Source of the DNA: Cytophagales bacterium
GTDB lineage: Bacteria > Bacteroidota > Bacteroidia > Cytophagales > Spirosomataceae
Length of the DNA: 64,000 nucleotides
NCBI GenBank assembly: GCA_004292855.1
Contig: RDXN01000035.1
Location: 1 to 64,000, forward strand
Reading direction: 5' to 3'
Numbering within the stretch: the stretch's first letter is position 1; the number at the start of each line of letters is the position of its first letter. Shown one piece after another: positions 1 through 7,911 of the stretch. A program made the translations under genes and the position numbers. Below the pieces are notes generated by a model, which saw nothing but the letters and a program-made list of their open reading frames with translations, was not told where the DNA came from and searched no databases.

Positions 1-87
1 TATCTGAAACGGGTGAGTTTTGGCTTGCCTAATTTTAAGCATTTGCGACTCCGGGTGCTGGCGCAAGCTATCTAACCCCAGAAATTG

Positions 88-903
88 TCAAAGAACCAAA
101 TAAGATTCCTGTTGACTGGGCGTGCGGTAATTCAACACCGAATGTTTCCGCCGACGGTTGTACCAGCCCTCTATATACTCAAAGGTTGCCAATCGAGCTG
201 CTGCTCGCGTCTCAAAATGAGTATGGTTGACCAACTCGCTTTTGAGGGTCTTGAAAAAACTCTCGGCCACCGCGTTATCCCAACAATTGCCTTTCCGGCT
301 CATGCTCTGTTCAACCGGCAACTCTTTCAGTTCATCCCTAAATTCAGTGCAGGCATATTGAATACCCCGGTCCGAATGAAAGATAAGTCGGCCATTTAAT
401 GGTCTGTTTTTGAGGGCCATGCGCCAAGCAGCCACACTCGTATCCACCGCTTTGAGACTCTCACTCAAGGCCCAGCCAACCACTTTTCGGTCGGCAAGAT
501 CCAGAATCGCTGTCAGATACAACCACCCCTGACCAGTGGCAATATAGGTGATGTCGGACACCCATTTTTGGCCTGGCTTTTCAGCCGTGAACTCTCTGTT
601 TAACAAGTTTTTAGCCACTGGGTAGTTATGATTTGATTCGGTGGTCTGCACCCGGTACTTTTTATACATGATACTGCGAATACCTTCCTTCTGCATGAGT
701 CGGGCAATGCGGTTACGAGACGCTTTCACCCCTTGGTCGCGGAGTTCATCGGCAATTCGGGGACTGCCGTAGCGAGATTGGCTTTGCGTATGCACTCGTC
801 GGATGTGGTTCACTAACTGGTTCTGCTTGTGTTGCCTGGCTCCAACTGGATGCTTATGCCAATAATAGTATCCACTACTGCTCACGTTCAGCACTTTACA
901 CAT
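88..903 (-). CDS. IS3-family transposase OrfB (DDE integrase)
   Basis: This is the catalytic subunit of an IS3-family transposase, which cuts and joins the element ends. An HTH_21-like segment (residues about 20-75, with R-Y-G-S-P-R-I) is followed by an rve integrase core. The DDE triad is visible as WVSDITYI, FHSDRGIQY and NAVAESFFK, and the usual YNRRRKHS motif lies near the C-terminus. The ATG at 903 is the first in frame, but the family normally makes OrfAB by -1 frameshifting, so the natural product would start in orfA. Because orfA is broken, a full OrfAB cannot be made from this copy. OrfB itself shows no lesion. Confidence 0.9.
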   Translation of the reverse strand: MCKVLNVSSSGYYYWHKHPVGARQHKQNQLVNHIRRVHTQSQSRYGSPRIADELRDQGVKASRNRIARLMQKEGIRSIMYKKYRVQTTESNHNYPVAKNLLNREFTAEKPGQKWVSDITYIATGQGWLYLTAILDLADRKVVGWALSESLKAVDTSVAAWRMALKNRPLNGRLIFHSDRGIQYACTEFRDELKELPVEQSMSRKGNCWDNAVAESFFKTLKSELVNHTHFETRAAARLATFEYIEGWYNRRRKHSVLNYRTPSQQESYLVL

Positions 904-953
904 CTTCTCAACGGGAAATTCGTTGGCATGTTCCTTTATAAATCGGAATATCT

Positions 954-975
954 CCCCGGTCCGCCGGTGCGGTCG
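954..975. repeat. Small CCGC-CGNN-GCGG palindrome, copy 1
   Basis: GGTCCGCCGGTGCGGTC lies inside the 3' end of the IS orfA. Compared with the expected family ending it adds extra codons (Arg-Thr-Gly-Gly-Pro region) just before GRYSDL. It matches copies at 1168, 1284 and 23234. Confidence 0.5.
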
Positions 976-1167
976 CCCTTGGAGAAGATGCTGACCGCCT
1001 TTTTTAAGATATCGCGTTCCATCTGGGCTTCTTTGAGTTCCCGCTGCAACCGCCTGATCTGTTGCTGCTCGTCAGTAAAGGGGACGTTGGCAGATAAGGG
1101 TTGATCGGTTTTTTTGTGCCGTTGTCTCCATTTGCTAATTCACCCTGGATCAACGCCCAATTCACGG

Positions 1168-1183
1168 TCGGACCGCCGATGCG
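1168..1183. repeat. Small CCGC-CGNN-GCGG palindrome, copy 2
   Basis: TCGGACCGCCGATGCG is inserted between the orfA codons for QEAA and RELG. It is 16 bp long, so it shifts the frame and breaks orfA. The core can fold as CCGC/GCGG with a four-base loop. Confidence 0.6.
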
Positions 1184-1283
1184 GCAGCCTCTTGAATCGA
1201 TCCTTTTACATAAGATAACTCGACAGCCATTTCTTTGAATGCTTCGTCGAACACACGTCGTTTAACCATGGTCAAATTGAATC

Positions 1284-1300
1284 GGACCGCCGAAGCGGTT
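1284..1300. repeat. Small CCGC-CGNN-GCGG palindrome, copy 3
   Basis: GGACCGCCGAAGCGGTT lies just upstream of the orfA start, close to the presumed IS end. It has the same core as the copies at 954 and 1168, giving three copies in about 350 bp. Confidence 0.55.
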
Positions 1301-1316
1301 TGTCCCTCAAATCTGC

Positions 1317-1550
1317 CTAAAAAAAGTCTCCAGTCAAATGTAGCAGGTCCAGACTGCCATTCGGTAACTGAGCAAGCTGATTGACTACAGTCTTAACCGG
1401 AACAGCCACCGTACCTGTATTTGGCAGTTTTGGCGACTGCGACGAGAATTTTTTGGTTGGTGGATTGCCATCTCCGTATAGTAGAGACTCCGAAGCTACC
1501 AAAACTAGTAGGGTAGCGATACACACCGTGCGATAACTGAGCGATTTCAT
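1317..1550 (-). pseudogene. 5' fragment of an exported protein truncated at the IS boundary
   Basis: The 77-residue ORF starts MKSLSYRTVCIATLLVLVAS, a credible signal peptide (basic start and hydrophobic core). About 50 residues of unrecognised, Pro/Ser/Thr-rich sequence follow. It stops at 1317, where the IS-associated sequence begins, so I infer that the rest of the gene was lost or separated by the insertion. An intact small exported protein is possible. A 63-residue ORF in another frame here (1393-1584) looks like a shadow. Confidence 0.4.
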
Positions 1551-1841
1551 AACTTATCAGGTGTTTAAGGTAAACCATAGACAAAGTTTGTCGGTGTTTT
1601 ACAGACAGTCAATGACAAATCAGAATGCTTTTAGTCGATTATCGCATAATGTTATGCTGTTTTTAGATATACGGTTGTTAAATTGTTTTGACTTTCGCGC
1701 GATTATTTTGCTACATTAGAGACCTCTATTTGCTTGATAACGTAAGGTGAGCAAGCAAATAGAGAAATTTTAATCCCATTTGATAGATAGCGTTTCAACC
1801 TTTACTGTAGCCACTCAAATCCATCATGAATTTTCCACAGT

Positions 1842-2279
1842 ATGAACTTAACCTTTCATGATTTGCCCGAGAAACTTCGGCAAATTCGCCTGCTCTGCGG
1901 CTTCTCACAAGAGGCCATAGCCACTTCGTTAGCCATGTCGCAAACTGCTCTCAGTCGACTGGAAGCAGGAAATGCCAAATTAACCATAGAGTTCGTCGAT
2001 CAAATAGCTCAATTCTACAAGCTCACTATCGCCGAATTGATTTACGATGATCTCGCAACAATTGCCCATAAACTCATTGACAGAAAGGTAATTGTGACTA
2101 AAGTAAGGGGGGGTAAACATAGATGGAGAATGATAGCTGTTGATAGGGATTCAACAGAACTTGGCCCTAAACGGAATGCGATATTCCGTTTAGGGCCACG
2201 ATTCATTCAAAATCTTACACCCCCAGCAACTGAACGTCAATGGCAATGTCTTTACCCTCGGCGTTCTTGCCCAGTTTAA
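1842..2279 (+). CDS. XRE-family helix-turn-helix regulator, C-terminus possibly frameshifted
   Basis: Residues about 8-68 form a Cro/CI-type DNA-binding domain: LPEKLRQIRLLCGFSQEAIA, then the recognition helix around SQTALSRLEAGNAKL, then FYKLTIAEL. The remaining tail matches nothing I recognise. It reads straight through the strong terminator hairpin at 2163-2197 and into the 3' end of the opposite NYN gene, which is odd. A run of seven G at 2105-2111 precedes the tail. One extra G would give an immediate TAA, and one fewer would stop within a few codons. The native protein is therefore probably about 90 residues and the tail may come from an indel. The target is unknown. Confidence 0.75.
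   Translation: MNLTFHDLPEKLRQIRLLCGFSQEAIATSLAMSQTALSRLEAGNAKLTIEFVDQIAQFYKLTIAELIYDDLATIAHKLIDRKVIVTKVRGGKHRWRMIAVDRDSTELGPKRNAIFRLGPRFIQNLTPPATERQWQCLYPRRSCPV
2163..2197. terminator. Perfect 15-bp hairpin between convergent genes
   Basis: GGCCCTAAACGGAAT pairs perfectly with ATTCCGTTTAGGGCC across a five-base loop (GCGAT). It lies between the XRE gene (plus) and the NYN gene (minus), where a bidirectional terminator is expected. It has no long T run, and it lies inside the annotated XRE frame. Confidence 0.6.
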
Positions 2280-3237
2280 AGGCCACCTCGTCTTCAATCT
2301 GTAAGTCGTTGAAATCGGAGTCGAGCAGGCTCGTGTAGTGGAAAAACAGGTTGTTAGGCGGGTAGTTGATAAACCCATAGCCCGTTTTCAGGCTTCTGAT
2401 CGTGCTGATTTTGCGTTCGCCGGTTTCGTCGGCGTCGATCACGTTGAAATTGGGTTCCGTTGTGGTCGGGTAGTTGCCGTTATTGGTGTTATTAAACGAT
2501 CCGTTGTTGTTAGGCGTACCCGCACCCACGGGGCTGTAGGTGGCCGAGCCGTTGCCCGGCGCAAAGTTTACACGGGGCTGCTGCTTCACAAACAGGTTCT
2601 GCACAATCGGGTCGTTTTTGCGAATCCGGTTGTCAATCTCCTGATGCATCGAAATCGGGTACGACACCTCTTCGAGCAAGTCCTGCGACGTTCGCGTCAC
2701 GATGCGCTCGCCCTCGTCGTTCAGGAATTCAAAGTCCCAGCTTAGCACCATTACCCGCGAACCGAGGGTGTTTAGTTTCCGCACGAGGGGCACATAATCG
2801 CCATCGGCAGTGATGAGTACCACCACGTCGAATTTCTTGTGGACGGCCAACTCATAGGCTTCGAGCGCGAACCACACGTCGATGCCTTTTTCCTGCCGAT
2901 ACCCCTGATAGGTTTTCACGGGCAGGTAGTGCGTAACGACCCCTTCCGACATCAGAATATCGTCGAACAGGCGGTCATAAAACAACTGGTTCCCCCGCTG
3001 ATGGGCTTCGTGGGCGTTTAGGCGACCCCGAAAATAGTGGGCATCCACAATCTGACACAGCCGGATGTCGGCGTCTTCTTCGTCGGCTATCTGCCGCCGA
3101 ACAAACTCGTGCAAACCTGAGATGCTGATACGGCTACGACGTTCGTGCGAATAGTTGTAATAATTGCTTACGTGTAGGAAATAATTACCGTCGTAAAACA
3201 CGCCAATGCGTGTCATTGCATTACGATTTTCTGGCAT
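2215..3237 (-). CDS. NYN-domain (PIN-like nuclease) protein with C-terminal cold-shock-like domain
   Basis: Residues about 8-195 form a NYN/LabA-type PIN-like domain. It opens with RIGVFYDGNYF (Asp16) and has conserved acidic residues at EKGIDVWFALEAY and in VVVLITADGDYVPLVRKL. NYN domains are metal-dependent ribonucleases or RNA-binding folds. A low-complexity Asn/Gly/Thr linker (about 225-262) follows. The last 70 residues look like a cold-shock OB fold: start GERKISTIRSLKTGYGFI, then LFFHYTSLL, then EDEVAFKLGKNAEGKDIA. I infer an RNA-targeting protein in which the OB fold binds and the NYN domain may cut. An alternative start at Met8 is possible. It is a single gene, convergent with the XRE gene. 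Confidence 0.85.
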   Translation of the reverse strand: MPENRNAMTRIGVFYDGNYFLHVSNYYNYSHERRSRISISGLHEFVRRQIADEEDADIRLCQIVDAHYFRGRLNAHEAHQRGNQLFYDRLFDDILMSEGVVTHYLPVKTYQGYRQEKGIDVWFALEAYELAVHKKFDVVVLITADGDYVPLVRKLNTLGSRVMVLSWDFEFLNDEGERIVTRTSQDLLEEVSYPISMHQEIDNRIRKNDPIVQNLFVKQQPRVNFAPGNGSATYSPVGAGTPNNNGSFNNTNNGNYPTTTEPNFNVIDADETGERKISTIRSLKTGYGFINYPPNNLFFHYTSLLDSDFNDLQIEDEVAFKLGKNAEGKDIAIDVQLLGV

Positions 3238-3467
3238 TTTGTCTTTTAATTAAGTTGTAGTCTATTTTTAATGCTGGACTTTTTTCTACGTGTACAGAAC
3301 TAGAGGAAGTACAAGATTCAGTATGTAAAATGGTGTGTTTGTTGGGCTGTTTTGTATGGTATGTACACGATACGAACGGGAACTACTGTGATCTTCTAAG
3401 GCAATGTTACGGCTGTAAGTAGGCTTCTAAGGCGCAATATAGCGGTTTTTGGCTGTTCACCCTACGT

Positions 3468-4868
3468 TCATTCCCGATAAATTGTAATTGTGCCCGTATA
3501 GTTCCGTTTGAGCTGAGCCGTGTTAAGCCGAAAGTAATATACCCCCGATGGTGCGCTGCCTCCATCCCAATTGTTGGGGTAGGGATCGGCCTCATACACC
3601 ACGTTGCCCCATCGGTTCAGGATGGTCATGTGCCAGGGTTGGTTGCCGAGACCCGGAATCCGAAAGGTGTCGTTGATGCCGTCGCCGTTGGGGGTGAACA
3701 CGTTGGGCACCGCACCGGGGCACCCTACTGCCCGCGCCACAAGCGTATCGGCAGAGGGGCACTGCGCCGATAGCCGCCGAATCCAATATACGCCACTTTG
3801 CGACACCTGCACGGTGGGTTCGCGGGAGCCGGTACTCCACTCCAGGTTCGTAAGCGTCGGGTCGAGTGGCTTGATCGTGATGGGTTCGTCGGCGCAGAAA
3901 ACCGTGTCGGCAGCAAGCCGGACTATCGGCTCTACCTGCACCTGCACCGTGTCGAGTAGTTCGCATTGGTTGCCACTGGTGGTAGCCCGAATCACATACT
4001 GCCCCGTTCGGTCGACGGTATACGTGGGCGTGGTGGTGCCATCCTGCCAGCGGTACGTCACGCCCGGCACCGTTGGGAATCGGTAACTGATCGACTGTTG
4101 GTTGCACAGCACCGTATCGCGCCCGAGCGAAACAGCAGGCAACGCACTTTCGGGGTCGCCCACATACACGTCGTCGATCAGGTAATACGGTTCGCCGTTG
4201 ATCGTCCGTTGCGCTACGCGGAAGGTGGTTGCGGTTTCGCTGTAGAAATTCCCGATAGTAAGATATTGATACGCATCGTCGGCCACGAAACAGCCCGAAA
4301 CTTTGTACCAGCGGCCATTCGTAATAAGCGGATCGGTGTAGTTGATTTGCGGGCGATACGTCATAATCCCCCCCCGACTGTTCACATCTTCATTGCGTTC
4401 GACGGGCGTGGTCGTAAACAACATGCCGAGGTTGTTAGAAGCCAACGACGAGCGTTCCCAAAGCGACGTGTAAAATTCGGCATAGTACACCTTGCCCTTT
4501 ACAAGCGGTTGCCGAAGCCGAACCTGTGCGTACTCGCGGTAGGGCCGAATGTTGGCGGCATTGGTCAAATTGTTCAGGTTGATCGCCGACACATACAAAC
4601 CGATGCAGGTGCCACCGGTGCGGGGCATCAGATTGGCGTTTTTGATGTTTCGCGCACAGCCCGTGGCCGTCGGGGTGGTGGTCCAATAGTCGGTGGTGCC
4701 GCCCGTTGGTGCCCGCCAATTGTTGACATACTGGCTGATGTTCTCACCCGGTACGATAAAGCTGCACATCGGTTGCAACACCTCCTCAAAACTGGGGTTA
4801 GGCACCAGGTTTTGGGCCAGGGCAAAATTCGCCAATAAACCGAACAGGAGGGTAACTAATCGAGCCAT
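3468..4868 (-). CDS. Secreted protein with gliding-motility-type C-terminal domain (T9SS cargo)
   Basis: The start was moved to the ATG giving [19 protein letters not shown], a clear signal peptide; the longer frame adds seven residues. The N-terminal half starts [11 protein letters not shown], a carbohydrate-binding-like jelly-roll opening common in Bacteroidota surface proteins. The middle has Ig-like/PKD-like segments with paired cysteines. The end has the CHU_C/gliding hallmark [20 protein letters not shown], then [17 protein letters not shown], then GVYYFRL, marking a type IX secretion substrate. It is single and divergent from hisB. The substrate is unknown; adhesion or polysaccharide binding is plausible. 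Confidence 0.85.
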   Translation of the reverse strand: MARLVTLLFGLLANFALAQNLVPNPSFEEVLQPMCSFIVPGENISQYVNNWRAPTGGTTDYWTTTPTATGCARNIKNANLMPRTGGTCIGLYVSAINLNNLTNAANIRPYREYAQVRLRQPLVKGKVYYAEFYTSLWERSSLASNNLGMLFTTTPVERNEDVNSRGGIMTYRPQINYTDPLITNGRWYKVSGCFVADDAYQYLTIGNFYSETATTFRVAQRTINGEPYYLIDDVYVGDPESALPAVSLGRDTVLCNQQSISYRFPTVPGVTYRWQDGTTTPTYTVDRTGQYVIRATTSGNQCELLDTVQVQVEPIVRLAADTVFCADEPITIKPLDPTLTNLEWSTGSREPTVQVSQSGVYWIRRLSAQCPSADTLVARAVGCPGAVPNVFTPNGDGINDTFRIPGLGNQPWHMTILNRWGNVVYEADPYPNNWDGGSAPSGVYYFRLNTAQLKRNYTGTITIYRE

Positions 4869-4971
4869 AGCAACAGGGACGGGGGCCATTCAGAAAGCAA
4901 ATTCGGCGGGTAATCATACCGTAACCCACGAACAACGGTTTGTTCGGGCTAGCTGTTTGGCATTGGGTACG

Positions 4972-4979
4972 TACCTTTG
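4972..4979 (+). promoter_or_regulatory. Bacteroidota -7 box for hisB
   Basis: TACCTTTG fits the TAnnTTTG consensus and lies 32 bp upstream of the hisB ATG. TTTG words occur further upstream, but no clean -33 box could be fixed. Confidence 0.5.
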
Positions 4980-5010
4980 GCAGGTAAAGTTGCTTTTTTA
5001 TCCCGCTCCT

Positions 5011-6162
5011 ATGCGAACCGTATTGTTTATTGACCGCGATGGAACGCTCATTGTTGAGCCGCAACCCGATCAGCAGGTCGACTCCCTCGAAAAACTCCAG
5101 TTTATTCCCGGTGCTATCTCGGGCATGCGCCGAATTGCCGAAGACACCGATTTTGTGCTGGCGATGGTCACCAATCAGGATGGCCTCGGCACCGACTCAT
5201 TTCCCGAAGACACCTTCTGGCCCGCCCACAACAAGATGCTACAGACATTGGCAGGCGAGACCATTCGGTTCGACAGCATCCACATCGACCGGCACTTTGC
5301 CCGCGAGAACGCCCCCACCCGCAAGCCCAACACGGGTATGCTCACCGAGTACCTCACGGGCGAGTACGACCTCAAAAACAGCTACGTGATCGGCGACCGC
5401 CTGACCGACGTGCAACTGGCCATTAACCTCGGCGCAAAAGCCATTTTGTTTCTGCCAAACGCCGGGGAGGCTTCTCCCGTGCTCACCGCCGACGTCGACG
5501 GAATGACCGATGCCATGCGCGACGCCATTGCCCTGACTACCGGCGACTGGAATGCCATCTATGAGTTCCTGCGGCTCCCTGCCCGCATTGCTACCGTGGA
5601 ACGCGCCACCAAAGAAACCTGGATTCAGGTTGATCTGAACCTCGACGGAACGGGCCGCGCCGACATGAACACGGGCATCGGGTTCTTCGACCACATGCTC
5701 GACCAACTCGCCAAACACTCCGGGGCCGACCTGAGCATTCGCGTGGAGGGCGACTTGCATATTGATGAACACCACACCATCGAAGATACCGCGTTGGCTC
5801 TCGGCGAAGCCTACCGACGCGCCCTCGGCGACAAGCGGGGCATTAGCCGCTACGGCTTCCTGTTGCCCATGGACGAGGCTCTGGCGCAGGTGGCTATCGA
5901 CTTTTCGGGACGCCCGTGGCTGGTGTGGGATGCGGAATTCCGGCGCGAGAAAATCGGCGAAATGCCCACCGAAATGTTCTTCCATTTCTTCAAGTCGTTC
6001 AGCGACACGGCCCTCTGCAACCTGAACATCAAGGTGGAGGGCGACAACGAACACCACAAGATTGAAGCTATTTTCAAGGCTTTCGCCAAATCCATCAAAA
6101 TGGCCGTTCAGCGGGATGTTAAAGAGCTAGACAATATGCCCAGCACGAAGGGGGTGTTGTAA
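5011..6162 (+). CDS. hisB: Bifunctional histidinol-phosphatase / imidazoleglycerol-phosphate dehydratase
   Basis: The 383-residue protein catalyses two steps of histidine synthesis. The N-terminal HAD phosphatase (about 1-165) begins [14 protein letters not shown] with the catalytic Asp8 and Asp10 and has [10 protein letters not shown] near its end. The C-terminal dehydratase (about 185-383) has the metal-binding signatures [34 protein letters not shown] and DNEHHKIEA. The frame is open upstream for another 106 codons, but homology starts at MRTVLF and a -7 box lies just before it. No other his genes are nearby. Confidence 0.97.
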   Translation: MRTVLFIDRDGTLIVEPQPDQQVDSLEKLQFIPGAISGMRRIAEDTDFVLAMVTNQDGLGTDSFPEDTFWPAHNKMLQTLAGETIRFDSIHIDRHFARENAPTRKPNTGMLTEYLTGEYDLKNSYVIGDRLTDVQLAINLGAKAILFLPNAGEASPVLTADVDGMTDAMRDAIALTTGDWNAIYEFLRLPARIATVERATKETWIQVDLNLDGTGRADMNTGIGFFDHMLDQLAKHSGADLSIRVEGDLHIDEHHTIEDTALALGEAYRRALGDKRGISRYGFLLPMDEALAQVAIDFSGRPWLVWDAEFRREKIGEMPTEMFFHFFKSFSDTALCNLNIKVEGDNEHHKIEAIFKAFAKSIKMAVQRDVKELDNMPSTKGVL

Positions 6163-6167
6163 AAGGT

Positions 6168-6330
6168 TTCAATGCTGCGCGTTTCAAGTTTCATTGGCTT
6201 CGCTGTTTCAGGTTTCATGCCTCCGGCGTTTCTGTCGCGAACTTGAAACAGCGCAGCATTGAAACTTGAAACGGCGAAGCCATGAAACGCGCAGCTATGA
6301 AACGCCGAAGGCATTGAAACTTGAAACATT
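6168..6330. repeat. Iterated-word inverted repeat (TGAAAC words)
   Basis: The intergenic space after hisB is built from repeated words such as TTGAAAC and CATTGAAACTTGAAAC, with GCGCAGC and GGCGAAGC between them. The left part carries the words in reverse complement (TTTCAAGTTTCA, TTTCAATGCTGCGC), so the region can fold into a long hairpin. No ORF is credible here. Confidence 0.7.
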
Positions 6331-6337
6331 TCATTAT

Positions 6338-6345
6338 TACCTTTG
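6338..6345 (+). promoter_or_regulatory. -7 box upstream of a 33-residue membrane peptide
   Basis: TACCTTTG matches TAnnTTTG and is 28 bp before the ATG at 6374, the usual spacing in this window. Confidence 0.45.
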
Positions 6346-6373
6346 CCCTCACAAAAACAACCTGTTCTGAACA

Positions 6374-6475
6374 ATGGATTTATCAACGCCACTCACGCTT
6401 CTGTTCTACGTAGTTCTGTTGGCCGCTTCGTTTGTTGCTGGTCGCTGGCTCGAAAACAAAGAGCGTAAATATTAA
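6374..6475 (+). CDS. Small single-pass membrane peptide (33 aa)
   Basis: The ORF encodes a short N-terminus, one hydrophobic segment (LLFYVVLLAASFVAG) and a charged tail (RWLENKERKY). This is the layout of small inner-membrane peptides that sit in larger complexes. A good -7 box precedes it and it ends before the next word repeat. I recognise no family. Support comes from the promoter, the clean topology and its position between two repeat blocks; chance occurrence cannot be excluded. Confidence 0.45.
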   Translation: MDLSTPLTLLFYVVLLAASFVAGRWLENKERKY

Positions 6476-6478
6476 TTG

Positions 6479-6560
6479 TAAGACGTTGGATAGTGGATTT
6501 TGGACGCTGGATCTTTTGAATGCGTCTTTGTTCAATGTCCAATGTCCAACGTCCTACCAC
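6479..6560. repeat. Iterated-word inverted repeat (TTGGACATTGGAC words)
   Basis: Words such as ACGTTGGATAGTGGA on the left face TCCAATGTCCAACGTC on the right, giving an imperfect hairpin directly before the acyltransferase ATG. It resembles in style, though not in sequence, the blocks at 6168, 9057, 9597 and 48363. Confidence 0.6.
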
Positions 6561-6561
6561 C

Positions 6562-7131
6562 ATGCTCACCGCGCTTAGCCGTTGGATTTTATTGGATTTA
6601 AATCGTTGGAAGCTCGTGGGTAACCCCGATCCGGCGTTGCCCAAAGCCCTTTGGGTGGTCATTCCACACACAACCAACTGGGATTTTCCGATTGGGATTT
6701 TGCTCCGGCCAATCCTGCATATCTGGATTGAATATCTGGCTAAAAGCCAGCTTTTTGCGTGGTATTCGGCCTGGTTTTTCAAGGCTACGGGTGGGCGTCC
6801 CGTGTACCGGCACAAATCAAACAATATGGTCGACGCCATTGTGGACGTGTTCAACAAAACCGACCGGCTTCACCTCTGCATCACTCCCGAAGGCACCCGC
6901 AGCGACGTCACCAAGCTGAAAAGTGGTTTCTATCACATCGCCCTCAAGGCCAACGTCCCCCTTATTTTGACTGGCTTCGATTGGACAAACCGGCATCTGC
7001 TCTTCAGCGAACCCGTTTACCTGACTGGTAATTTCGAGCAGGACATGGCTGTGGTTTACGAGTTTTTCAGTCAGATTCCGGTCAAAAAAACCTGGTTGAA
7101 GAACTGGGAAGCTACGGGAGTGATTAGCTAA
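6562..7131 (+). CDS. Lysophospholipid acyltransferase family protein (PlsC-like)
   Basis: The 190-residue protein has the acyltransferase catalytic motif H-x4-D as HTTNWD (His36-Asp41) and the substrate motif EGTRS further on. These are typical of 1-acyl-glycerol-3-phosphate acyltransferase relatives, which move an acyl chain onto a lysolipid at the inner membrane. The family substrate is varied, so lysophosphatidate is only one possibility. It is shorter than classical PlsC (about 240) and lacks a long N-terminal membrane segment. The start was taken at ATG 6562, because the upstream in-frame part is word-repeat DNA. Confidence 0.88.
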   Translation: MLTALSRWILLDLNRWKLVGNPDPALPKALWVVIPHTTNWDFPIGILLRPILHIWIEYLAKSQLFAWYSAWFFKATGGRPVYRHKSNNMVDAIVDVFNKTDRLHLCITPEGTRSDVTKLKSGFYHIALKANVPLILTGFDWTNRHLLFSEPVYLTGNFEQDMAVVYEFFSQIPVKKTWLKNWEATGVIS

Positions 7132-7155
7132 ACCGTATGTTCTGGTTTAGTAAAT

Positions 7156-7497
7156 ATGGCCATGAGTCGCAAACAGCTAATCTATCTCGAAATTCTTCAT
7201 AATGTGTTGCCCTACGTGCGCAGCATTCACACCAGCCCTTCGTGGGCCAGAGACTTTAGCAAGACCTGCCTGCTGGAGATGGAATTGGTCCATAATTTAC
7301 CTGTAGGGCTACAGGAAGCTGCTTTTATCGATCACGATATTCATTTTCTGAACGCTCAGGCAAACTGGTATCTCAACAATTGCAACAACACCCTGTCACC
7401 TCTGTACGACACCAACAAACGGTTGATCGTAGAGTTGCTCAACTTGGTGCCCTATGAGCTAAGGGACCACGTAGTTCTCTTAGGTGGTACTTTATAA
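7156..7497 (+). CDS. Hypothetical protein (113 aa)
   Basis: I do not recognise this family. It is a soluble, mixed alpha-helical protein opening MAMSRKQLIYLEILHNVLPYVRS, with a His-rich middle (FIDHDIHFLNAQANW) and no signal peptide or membrane segment. It follows the acyltransferase by 24 bp and may be co-transcribed. Its last codons overlap the 3' end of the opposite GNAT gene by 6 bp. The alternative ATG at codon 3 would shorten it by two residues. Confidence 0.7.
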   Translation: MAMSRKQLIYLEILHNVLPYVRSIHTSPSWARDFSKTCLLEMELVHNLPVGLQEAAFIDHDIHFLNAQANWYLNNCNNTLSPLYDTNKRLIVELLNLVPYELRDHVVLLGGTL

Positions 7498-7911
7498 TTC
7501 CAGCACAAACCGGCTGTAGGCAATGTCGCCTTTATAAAAAACTTCCCCCTCAGCCTGCATTCCGAATCGCTCGTAAAACGAGGCTGCTGTGAGCCGGGCA
7601 TCGCACCAAAGTTGGTGAGCACCAGCCTGACGCGCCTGTTCAATTACCTGGTTTAACAATTGCGTGCCAATGCCCTGACTTTGATAGTCGGGGTGCGTGG
7701 CAAATTTGCGAAACCGAGCCACCCGCGCTTGCTCATCTACAAACAGCGAAATTACCGCCACTAATTTGCCATTCAGAAAACCGCCGAGGTGGTAGCCCTG
7801 TTCATCGTCGGGGAGCCGGACATAATCGAAGGGCTTGTCGGGCCACAGCACCGAATGGCGCAGGGGTAGTGTGTCAGTGGCGGGGATTAGGCGAATATGA
7901 AGCGTTGTCAT
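7492..7911 (-). CDS. GNAT-family N-acetyltransferase
   Basis: The 139-residue protein has the GNAT fold. The acetyl-CoA pyrophosphate loop is visible as HPDYQSQGIGTQLL (Q-x-x-G-x-G/A), followed by the helix LNQVIEQARQAG and the closing FYERFGMQAEGEVFY. The acceptor cannot be told from sequence. The start codon overlaps the lpxB stop (ATGA), so translation is probably coupled to lpxB. Confidence 0.92.
   Translation of the reverse strand: MTTLHIRLIPATDTLPLRHSVLWPDKPFDYVRLPDDEQGYHLGGFLNGKLVAVISLFVDEQARVARFRKFATHPDYQSQGIGTQLLNQVIEQARQAGAHQLWCDARLTAASFYERFGMQAEGEVFYKGDIAYSRFVLEL

Larger units (their letters stand above)
936..1269 (-). pseudogene. IS3-family OrfA, disrupted by small palindromic insertions
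   Basis: The start is intact and reads MVKRRVFDEAFKEMAVEL, typical of IS3 OrfA with its helix-turn-helix. After the codons for QEAA, a 16-bp palindromic insert at about 1168-1183 shifts the frame and gives a stop after 35 residues. In the restored frame the sequence continues RELGVDPG, then TGA where the family usually has Arg, then ISKWRQR. The leucine-zipper-like part (RRLQRELKEAQMERDILKK) and the A6G slippery site survive downstream, and the frame ends at 936. A second related palindrome sits near the 3' end at about 954-975. At least two independent lesions show the copy is dead. Confidence 0.8.
60..1316 (-). mobile_element. IS3-family insertion sequence, decayed
   Basis: An orfA/orfB pair on the minus strand has the IS3 layout: a small helix-turn-helix ORF, an A6G slippery run at about 999-1005, then a DDE integrase ORF. 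OrfB looks intact but orfA is broken, so this copy is probably immobile on its own. Terminal inverted repeats could not be paired, so both ends are approximate: the left end lies somewhere below the orfB stop at 88, and the right end is placed where a truncated exported ORF begins. Confidence 0.75.

Noticed and set aside
3966-4838. 290-codon ORF opposite the CHU_C protein
   Set aside because: Lies wholly inside a gene with signal and sorting domains on the other strand.
5239-6057. 272-codon ORF antisense to hisB
   Set aside because: Both hisB domains are intact on the plus strand, so this is a shadow.
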